In this document: positions 52,884 to 58,671 of the stretch, piece after piece
Numbering within the stretch: the stretch's first letter is position 1
Layout: every line of letters begins with the position of its first letter
Source: Thermus hydrothermalis
GTDB lineage: Bacteria; Deinococcota; Deinococci; Deinococcales; Thermaceae
Length of the DNA stretch: 64,000 nucleotides
Direction: 5' to 3'
Assembly (NCBI RefSeq): GCF_022760925.1
Contig: NZ_JAKTNT010000004.1
Coordinates: 101,497-165,496 of the forward strand
Made by a program: the position numbers and the translations under genes
The notes under the pieces: model-generated
What the model was told of the DNA's origin: nothing
The model's input: the letters and a program-made list of their open reading frames with translations, nothing else
The model's database searches: none

Positions 52884-52912
52884 TTCACCTTACCAGAAAG
52901 AACCGCTAAACT
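52884..52912 (+). promoter_or_regulatory. Promoter of rnpB
   Basis: TTCACC (52884-52889), 17 bases, TAAACT (52907-52912). Start expected near 52919, at the beginning of the RNase P RNA. Confidence 0.65.
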
Positions 52913-52918
52913 AAAGGA

Positions 52919-53155
52919 TGCCCCGGGATAGGGGTGCGGTCGCGCTCAAGGGGCCAAACCCCCTTGGGTGAGGAAAGTCCGGGCACCATAGGGCAGGGTG
53001 CCAGCTAACGGCTGGGCGGGGTAACCCGACGGAAAGTGCCACAGAGAAGAGACCGCCAGCGGCCGGGCCCAAGGCCCGGTGCGGGCAAGGGTGAAACGGT
53101 GGGGTAAGAGCCCACCGCCTGGCCTGGTAACAGGCTGGGGCACGGCAAACCCCAC
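52919..53155 (+). ncRNA. rnpB: RNase P RNA, 5' part only (interrupted)
   Basis: Class A RNase P RNA, the catalytic RNA that trims tRNA 5' ends. Conserved blocks are present in order: GAGGAAAGTCCGGGC (5' strand of P4), CATAGGGCAGGGTGCCAG, ACGGAAAGTGCCACAGAGAA, AAGGGTGAAACGGTGGGG and GTAAGAGCCCACCG, GGTAACAGGCTGGGG and CACGGCAAACCCCAC. Identity then stops at 53155. The expected continuation (GGAGCAAGGCCAAATA, and at the end ACAGAA..CGGCTTAT, the 3' strand of P4) is absent. About 150 bases are missing, so this copy cannot form the catalytic core. The break coincides with the prophage edge. Confidence 0.92.
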
Positions 53156-53277
53156 TGTCATGCGTCGCATTCAGAGGACAATTTTTGATCACGTTTTTAG
53201 ATAGTTTGACTGAGTTCAGTCAAGTTCCGAGGCAGTAATGTGAGTCTTTATGCACACTTTATATGAGTCCCTATGGG
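53156..53277. repeat. Prophage end region with short repeats, non-coding
   Basis: No gene here. Seen: an inverted repeat ATGCG-t-CGCAT (53160-53170), TTGACT-N6-AGTCAA (53206-53223), and direct repeats TGAGTCTTTATG (53241-53252) and TGAGTCCCTATG (53264-53275), 10 of 12 identical with a 23-base period. Such spaced repeats next to a TG terminus are what transposase-binding ends look like, but this is inference. Confidence 0.5.
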
Positions 53278-53535
53278 CTAACTGGATTGTTCGTTAGTTG
53301 GCAACTGAGGCCAGGGTATCTCTCCAGCTAACACCTGCTCGTCCGTGAGTTGGCCCGGCAGGTCCCGGAGGGCCTGGCGGTAGGCCGCCCATTCCGGCGG
53401 CACGGGCTCACCGCGTTCGTAGGCCCTAGCCACCACCCAGTCGCTTGCTGCCAACCTCCGGTCACGTTCTGCTCGAAAGGCCGCCCATGCCTCGTGTAGG
53501 CGGTCAGCCAGTGTACGAACCCTAAGCCTAGCCAT
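53278..53535 (-). CDS. Phage tail assembly chaperone-like protein
   Basis: 85 residues. The pattern RAERDRRLAASDWVVARAYE...PPEWAAYRQALRDLPGQL matches the small tail-fibre assembly/chaperone proteins that follow fibre genes (R..LL..SDW..., W..YRQ.LRD.P). It overlaps the preceding gene by 8 bases and is the last gene before the phage end. Confidence 0.7.
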   Translation of the reverse strand: MARLRVRTLADRLHEAWAAFRAERDRRLAASDWVVARAYERGEPVPPEWAAYRQALRDLPGQLTDEQVLAGEIPWPQLPTNEQSS

Positions 53536-53824
53536 CTAGGACCTCCTCTAGTACGTCGGGTTCTGGGCCCTCGTACCAGCGCAGCAAGCGCACGTGCAGT
53601 GTATGATCGTCGTCTACCCACACGGAGATGAGCGGAGAAAAGGACATCACCTCTGGCTCTACCCCGATCACCGTATCCCCGGGACTCAGCCCACTTAGGT
53701 CGTAAACCTCTTCCAAAACCTCCTCACCGCGTTGCAAGCGGGCAGTCAGGACCCGTGCTGCCCACGAGTACGTCAACGTGTGCCCAGGCAAAGCGACCTG
53801 GGGTATGTACACTACGTGGATCAT
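53528..53824 (-). CDS. Unknown phage protein after the tail fibre gene
   Basis: 98 residues. The ATG overlaps the fibre stop codon by one base (TGATG). Probably beta-rich with an acidic second half (EVMSFSPLISVWVDDDHTLHVRLL). No cysteine and no membrane helix. Position suggests a fibre accessory protein; no family recognised. Confidence 0.6.
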   Translation of the reverse strand: MIHVVYIPQVALPGHTLTYSWAARVLTARLQRGEEVLEEVYDLSGLSPGDTVIGVEPEVMSFSPLISVWVDDDHTLHVRLLRWYEGPEPDVLEEVLDG

Positions 53825-54726
53825 CAGAGCCACCTCCCGATGGCCATGAGGTGATACCGGATGGCGCCCGTGAACAGAGCGGCGGTATTCGTGTTGTTGT
53901 AAGGGTATATGGAGGCGGAGGTTGTGTTGCTGGTCGCCAGGAGCATCTTGCCCGACCAGTTTTCGTTCCCACCAATCACGCTGGCCGTCGCGAGTATGGT
54001 TGGTGCCGCGGAGAAGGCCGCCGGGAATACCCATGTGTATATACCCCCGTCGGCGTCATCCACGGAGAACCACGCAACCTGCGTCCCGTCCCCGAAACGC
54101 GCAAAGCGCCCGTTCGTGTTTTGGCCGTACTGGACGCCCAGCCGCACCCAACCAGACCACCACCCACCCCATACCCACCGCTGTCGCACGTAGATAAAGG
54201 GGTCAATCCCGCTATCGTGGGGTACGTATATCTGCGCTACTGCGTCCTGGCCCCCTCTGGCGACGATGAGTACCCCATGCCGGTACGCCGCGGGGGGTGG
54301 GTTCGCACCGCCCGTGCCCGCATCCGTCACCCGGTAAACCCCGTGGGTGCCTAGGGTATTCCAATCCACCCCGTTGAAGCCCACCTCGCCGTCAACGGAC
54401 ACCGGGACATGAGTCCCCAGGCTGACCCTCCCCAGGCCGCTCGTCCCCAGAGCGACCACTAGCCCGCCCACGACCGGGGTGAGGGCGGGGAGGGAGGAGG
54501 GGTTCTCTAGCCGCGCCACGCGGTTGTGGACCCCGGCGAGGGTGTCCGGTGGGGTGGCGTCCCACGCCACCCCCAGGATATCCGCGATGCGGTTCTTCAG
54601 GCGCTCGGTCCGGTTGAGCAGGCGTTGGAACAAGGTCTCTAACGGCCCGATGTTGCGCGGTTCGCCAGGGAGGGGTACCTGAAACTCGTCTTCCCACCGG
54701 TTCTGCGGTGTCAGGTTCTTAGGCAT
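53824..54726 (-). CDS. Phage tail fibre protein with pyocin-knob-like region
   Basis: 300 residues. An N-terminal helical section (about 25-75, LETLFQRLLNRTERLKNRIADILG) could attach to the baseplate. The middle, GTHGVYRVTDAGTGGANPPPAAYRHGVLIVARGG followed by WGGWWSGWVRLG, is the pyocin-knob pattern of fibre shafts. The end (about 215-300) is rich in Thr, Asn and Ala and would bind the receptor. Its base composition is visibly less GC-rich than the neighbouring phage genes, as is common for fibres exchanged between phages. Confidence 0.8.
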   Translation of the reverse strand: MPKNLTPQNRWEDEFQVPLPGEPRNIGPLETLFQRLLNRTERLKNRIADILGVAWDATPPDTLAGVHNRVARLENPSSLPALTPVVGGLVVALGTSGLGRVSLGTHVPVSVDGEVGFNGVDWNTLGTHGVYRVTDAGTGGANPPPAAYRHGVLIVARGGQDAVAQIYVPHDSGIDPFIYVRQRWVWGGWWSGWVRLGVQYGQNTNGRFARFGDGTQVAWFSVDDADGGIYTWVFPAAFSAAPTILATASVIGGNENWSGKMLLATSNTTSASIYPYNNTNTAALFTGAIRYHLMAIGRWL

Positions 54727-54737
54727 GGTCTACCTCC

Positions 54738-55388
54738 TTAAAGGATTTGAATGGCATCTGGACTCCACACTCCGCCATCGTCCCAGGCGGCCCCGTCATC
54801 CCAGGCATCGTAGGGTGAGGGCGTGTAGTACAGGCCGCAAAGCTTGGCATGGGCCGGCTTAAGCTCCCTGATGAGGTTCGGGATACGCCTAAGCTCGGTG
54901 GCTCCGAGCGTATAGTCCCAAGGCGTCCCATCGTCCCATGACCCCGCCCCGTCGTCCCACCAGTCCGAGATGTAGGCGGTTACCTCCGGCCAGAGCCACA
55001 CGCTGAACTCCGCCCATAGGGTAGGGTCGTCCAGGTAGTGCTCCCGCACGTGCGCACGGTAGCCGGCAACCAGGAGGCCTTGCTGGACTCCCGAGAGGGT
55101 ACCCGCGAGGAGCCAGAATGTACGGGCGTGAACTACTCGCGCCCGGAACGCCTCTGGCTGTTCACCAGCCAACGTAGGGATCAGCCGGGCCTTGGCATGT
55201 TCTGCCAAGGCCTCCTCTGAGGCTTGGTGGGGGAAGGCCTCCCGCAGGAGGGCGAAAAGCTCCTCCAGAAGCCGCCCCTCCACCCCCCCCAACATTCGGA
55301 CCATCCCATCCGCCGCCCCTCCCTCCCGGGGGTAGCGCCCGGGAGGGAGGAGGGAGAGGAGGTGGCGGTAGGCGGCTTCTTTAAGCAT
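54738..55388 (-). CDS. Phage tail protein I-like (Mu gp48 position)
   Basis: 216 residues. Lies between baseplate J and the fibre, where P2 gpI/Mu gp48 occur, and has a similar length. The first half is helical. The second half contains four WDDG units (SDWWDDGAGSWDDG and DAWDDGAAWDDGG), an aromatic-acidic repeat often seen in such proteins. It overlaps the baseplate J gene by 8 bases. Confidence 0.7.
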   Translation of the reverse strand: MLKEAAYRHLLSLLPPGRYPREGGAADGMVRMLGGVEGRLLEELFALLREAFPHQASEEALAEHAKARLIPTLAGEQPEAFRARVVHARTFWLLAGTLSGVQQGLLVAGYRAHVREHYLDDPTLWAEFSVWLWPEVTAYISDWWDDGAGSWDDGTPWDYTLGATELRRIPNLIRELKPAHAKLCGLYYTPSPYDAWDDGAAWDDGGVWSPDAIQIL

Positions 55389-56421
55389 TCACCGCCTCCA
55401 CGGCCACGGACCCGGGGACGATGAGCTCGTCCTGGGCCACGGAGACGCTCCCAGCGGGCGAGAGGAGCTCCACCGCCCTCAGGCCCCCGTAGCCGTGCAG
55501 GGTGTCCATGAGCCTCGAGGGCCAAAACGCCTCGCCAATGCCCAGGCTGTGGAGGAAGGCGGACGCCCGCCCCGCCCACACCTCGGGGGCCGGGGCCCCG
55601 GGCTCCAGGTAGAGGCGGAGGGCCAGGTCCAAGGTCCTTGCCCTCGGCCCCCGCACCAGGGCGTTCACCGTGAGGGGACGTCGGGCGTCCACCACGGCCT
55701 GCACCCGGGCGATGAGCTCCGCCGAGGGCAGGCCCTGGGCCGGGGCGATGACCACGTCCACGGTCCCCTGGCCCCGGGGGTGGTCATCCAGGACGACCAC
55801 CTTGCGCACCTCGGGGTCCTCGAGGGCCCAGCTCATGTAGGCGTGGTACGTGCTCCCCAGGCCCAGGGCGGGCCAAGAGAGGAGGCACCGGGCCCGCAGC
55901 TCCTCGTCCGTCTCCCGGTCCAGCCCCGGCTCCTCCACGGCGAGGACCTGGAGGTGCTCTACCCCAGGGACCACGGTCACGGGGTACAGGCGGGTCCCCT
56001 CGGGAAGGTTGTAACGGGCCCCCACCCCCTCGGAGGTGAGGACCACCTCCGCCCCGGGGGCGAAGGGGCCCTCCACCCGGTACCGCAGGTCGTCTAGGCC
56101 CACCAGGGCCCCGGGGGGGAAGGTGCCCGCGCCGCTCGCCTCCACCCGCGCCCGCAGGCGGGCGGGCCGGGCAACCTTGCGCGCCAGGCCGAGCCCTCGG
56201 GCGTGCTCGTCCAGCCACTCCCCCGTGGCCGTGGTGACGAAGAGCTGGGGCAGGAGGGCCCGGAGGGTGGCCCGCACGTCCAGGCCCACCTGGGCGGCCA
56301 GGCGCAGGTAGGTGCCGAAGGCGCTAAACGCGTCCGGGTTGCGAACGGGGAAATTGCTCGGCAGATAGCCGAGGAGCTCCTCCGTGACCTCCTCCAGGGT
56401 AGGGACGGGGATATCCGGCAT
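55381..56421 (-). CDS. Phage baseplate assembly protein J (Mu gp47 type)
   Basis: 346 residues. Baseplate wedge component. The family markers are the N-terminal region with TTATGEWLDEHARGLGLARK, the middle EEPGLDRETDEELRARCLLSWPALGLGSTYHAYMSWAL, and VVDARRPLTVNALV near the end. It shares one base with the gp25-like gene upstream (start and stop overlap). Confidence 0.88.
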   Translation of the reverse strand: MPDIPVPTLEEVTEELLGYLPSNFPVRNPDAFSAFGTYLRLAAQVGLDVRATLRALLPQLFVTTATGEWLDEHARGLGLARKVARPARLRARVEASGAGTFPPGALVGLDDLRYRVEGPFAPGAEVVLTSEGVGARYNLPEGTRLYPVTVVPGVEHLQVLAVEEPGLDRETDEELRARCLLSWPALGLGSTYHAYMSWALEDPEVRKVVVLDDHPRGQGTVDVVIAPAQGLPSAELIARVQAVVDARRPLTVNALVRGPRARTLDLALRLYLEPGAPAPEVWAGRASAFLHSLGIGEAFWPSRLMDTLHGYGGLRAVELLSPAGSVSVAQDELIVPGSVAVEAVNA

Positions 56422-56771
56422 CAGGCCCTCCTTAGCTCAGGCAGGAGCACGAGCGTCCCCTCCTCCAGGGTGAGGACGAGGCGCAGGCGGTCCCCCTGCC
56501 ACTCCGAGGCCGCCTCCCGCACCCGGGCGTCCTCCAGGCAGGTTCGCTCCGCCTCCTGCTGGGCTTCCACGCGGGTGAGCTCGTCCGCGGCGGCCTGCAC
56601 GAAGTCCAGCAGGTCGCTCCCCTCCGCGGGGAAGGCCCAGTGGCTTCCCCGGGGAGAGACGAGGCGGGCCAAGAGGTCCTGCCGCACCACCGCGAGCCCC
56701 TCCACCAGGACCGCATCGCCCCGGGGCGAAAAACGGAAGTCGCCATCCTCCCAAAGCCAATCCCGGTACAT
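56421..56771 (-). CDS. Baseplate wedge protein, gp25/Mu gp46-like
   Basis: 116 residues. Small protein between the spike and baseplate J, the standard place of gp25/gp46. DLLARLVSPRGSHWAFPAEGSDLLDFV resembles the family segment (R..L.T..GE...P..G..L), and the end LTLEEGTLVLLPELR forms the terminal strands. The assignment rests on position plus weak sequence similarity. Confidence 0.75.
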   Translation of the reverse strand: MYRDWLWEDGDFRFSPRGDAVLVEGLAVVRQDLLARLVSPRGSHWAFPAEGSDLLDFVQAAADELTRVEAQQEAERTCLEDARVREAASEWQGDRLRLVLTLEEGTLVLLPELRRA

Positions 56772-56774
56772 CCC

Positions 56775-57422
56775 TCACCCCGAGAACACCTTGCCCGAGC
56801 CCCCGACGATGACCCCGATGGAGGCCCCCACCTGCACGGGGTCCCCCACCCGGGCCACGGCGGGGCCTCCCCCCGCCAGCTCCACCCGGGGGGCGTCCAC
56901 GCGCACCACCGCCGTGCCCCGGAGCTCCGCCGTGCCGTCCGGCTTCAGGCGCAACACCACCCCGGGGGCCGCCTGGGCCTCCACCCCCCCGTCCGCCTTC
57001 AGCCTCACCCAGGTGTCGGGGTCCTTCTGCAGGAGGTACTCCCCCTCCTCCACCTGGGGGACCGCCTGGCCTTCGGGGAGGATCCCGTCCACATAGGGAT
57101 AGGCGGGGTCCCCGTCGTAGTAGGCCACCCGCACCACGCTCCCCACGGCGGGCAGGGCGAAGACCCCCCGCCCGGGGCCGGCCCACGGCACGTCCAGGGG
57201 GACGTCCCGCAGGACGGGGCGCCTGGGATCGGGCCGGCCGTCGGGGGTGAGGGGCTCCAGGTCCACGCTGTAGCGCACGCTCCCCGGGGGCCCGGCCACC
57301 CCCGCCTCGGAGCGCACCCGCAGAACCCTGGCCTTGTGGGGCAGGTGGGTGCGGTGGGCGAGCTCCGGCCACAGGCTCTCCACGATGCGGCGCAGGGCGT
57401 GCTTGAGGGTTTCGCTCCTCAT
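56775..57422 (-). CDS. Baseplate spike protein, gpV/Mu gp45-like
   Basis: 215 residues. OB-fold region (about 25-110) with VLRDVPLDVPWAGPGRGVFALPAVGSVVRVAYYDGDPAYPYVDGI, followed by a repetitive beta-helix stretch (VRLKADGGVEAQAAPGVVLRLKPDGTAELRGTAVVRVDAPRVEL) and a glycine-rich tip with no obvious metal-binding HxH. It overlaps the hub gene stop as ATGA. Punctures the outer membrane in known systems. Confidence 0.85.
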   Translation of the reverse strand: MRSETLKHALRRIVESLWPELAHRTHLPHKARVLRVRSEAGVAGPPGSVRYSVDLEPLTPDGRPDPRRPVLRDVPLDVPWAGPGRGVFALPAVGSVVRVAYYDGDPAYPYVDGILPEGQAVPQVEEGEYLLQKDPDTWVRLKADGGVEAQAAPGVVLRLKPDGTAELRGTAVVRVDAPRVELAGGGPAVARVGDPVQVGASIGVIVGGSGKVFSG

Positions 57423-58087
57423 ACCAGGTACACCTCGTGGTACGAACCCTTTGGGGCGAGGACCAGGCGGTGCTCCACCACCCTCCCCTCCCCCTCGGGC
57501 CAGCGCACCCGGTGGAGGAGGCGGAGGCGAGGGAGGGGGGCGATCTTGAGGTAGGTCCGCCCGCCCAGGTCCCGCGCCACCGCCACCTCCTGCTCCCGCA
57601 AGACGTGCAGCACGCCGTAGTGGGGGCTCCGGGAGGCGGGCCCCACGTAGAGCACGCCCCCATCCAGCTCGTGGGCCACCGCCCCGGCGCCCCAGGGGGA
57701 TAGGATCCGCTCCACCGCCTGGTAGGCGGGGAGGCGGGGCAGGGCGTAGTGCCGGCGCTGGGGGGCCTGCAGGTCCACCTGGATCTTTGCCCCCACCTGG
57801 CCGGCGATCCAGCGGAGGAGGGTGGCGGCGTCCACGTCCTGGAAGCCCATCGGCCCCACCTCCTTTCGCCAGGCGGGAAGCCCCCAGCAGACCCGTTCCA
57901 GGGGGCTTGGGGAGGCGGTCGCCACCCCCAGGAAGAGGAGACCCTCCAGCTCCACGGAAACCTCGCCGCCCACGGGGGCCTCCACCCCCTCCAGGAGGCA
58001 GGTGCGCCAGGGGACGAAGAGGCCTTCCCACAGCTCCACCCGGGAGGGGACCCCGTAGGGGGTCTTGGGCTGGGGCAGGTGAACCAT
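57419..58087 (-). CDS. Baseplate hub-like protein (Mu gp44 position)
   Basis: 222 residues. Contains GFQDVDAATLLRWIAGQVGAKIQVDLQAPQRRHYALPRLPAYQAVERIL, a LysM-like/hub secondary pattern, then VLYVGPA and a beta-rich end. Shorter than usual gpD/gp44 hubs (about 350 or more), so part of the fold may be reduced. Its ATG shares a base with the preceding stop (TAATG). Function is from position. Confidence 0.65.
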   Translation of the reverse strand: MVHLPQPKTPYGVPSRVELWEGLFVPWRTCLLEGVEAPVGGEVSVELEGLLFLGVATASPSPLERVCWGLPAWRKEVGPMGFQDVDAATLLRWIAGQVGAKIQVDLQAPQRRHYALPRLPAYQAVERILSPWGAGAVAHELDGGVLYVGPASRSPHYGVLHVLREQEVAVARDLGGRTYLKIAPLPRLRLLHRVRWPEGEGRVVEHRLVLAPKGSYHEVYLV

Positions 58088-58671
58088 TACCGGCCTCCTC
58101 CGAGGGCCAGGGCGGACTGGCGCCCGTCCACGAAGCCCTGGACGAACGCGGGCGGCTTGGGGGGCGTGGGGGGGTTGCGCTGCGCCTGGGCGCTCCCCTT
58201 GGGAGGGCCGGCCACGGGCCCCCTTTGCACGGCCGCCTGGAGGGCGGCTTCTTCCCGGGCGTTTCCCTCCTTGAGGGCCTCCCGGGGCTCCGTCTGGGTG
58301 AGCTCCAGCACGGCGTAGAGGCCGTCCTCCCCGCCCTCCTCCCGGGTGGTGAGCCGGGCGAACAGGGCCTTCTCTATCCCCCGGGCCGCCAGGTGGGGGT
58401 GGACCACCCGCAGGGGCTCGGTCTTGCTCTTGGCGAACTTGGCCTGAAGCCGCTTTACCTCCGCCAGAGGGTCGCCCCCCACGAGGCGGAGGAGAATGCG
58501 CACCCGGTGGTCGCGGTAGCCCCTGAGCACGTGGATGTCCGCCGCTTTCCCCTCCCGGGGCAGGCTCTCCACGGCGTTCTCCCCTTCCACCTCCACCGAA
58601 ACCACGATCCCGGGCATCTCCTCCCCGTCCAGACGCAGGCGGTCGCCGGTGGCGAAGCGCAAGTAGGGCAT
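58087..58671 (-). CDS. Unknown tail/baseplate protein between tape measure and hub
   Basis: 194 residues. Begins MPYLRFATGDRLRLDGEEMPGIVVSVEVEG; the central part (about 30-125) is a mixed alpha/beta domain and the last 60 residues are a Pro/Gln/Ala-rich tail. In Mu this slot holds gp43, in others a LysM or DNA-circulation protein; I see no clear match. Start and stop overlap neighbours by one base on each side. Confidence 0.6.
   Translation of the reverse strand: MPYLRFATGDRLRLDGEEMPGIVVSVEVEGENAVESLPREGKAADIHVLRGYRDHRVRILLRLVGGDPLAEVKRLQAKFAKSKTEPLRVVHPHLAARGIEKALFARLTTREEGGEDGLYAVLELTQTEPREALKEGNAREEAALQAAVQRGPVAGPPKGSAQAQRNPPTPPKPPAFVQGFVDGRQSALALGGGR

Noticed and set aside
53160..53223. 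TTGACT/AGTCAA hairpin as terminator of the phage tail operon
   Set aside because: No U-run follows it on the minus strand; it is more likely a protein-binding site.
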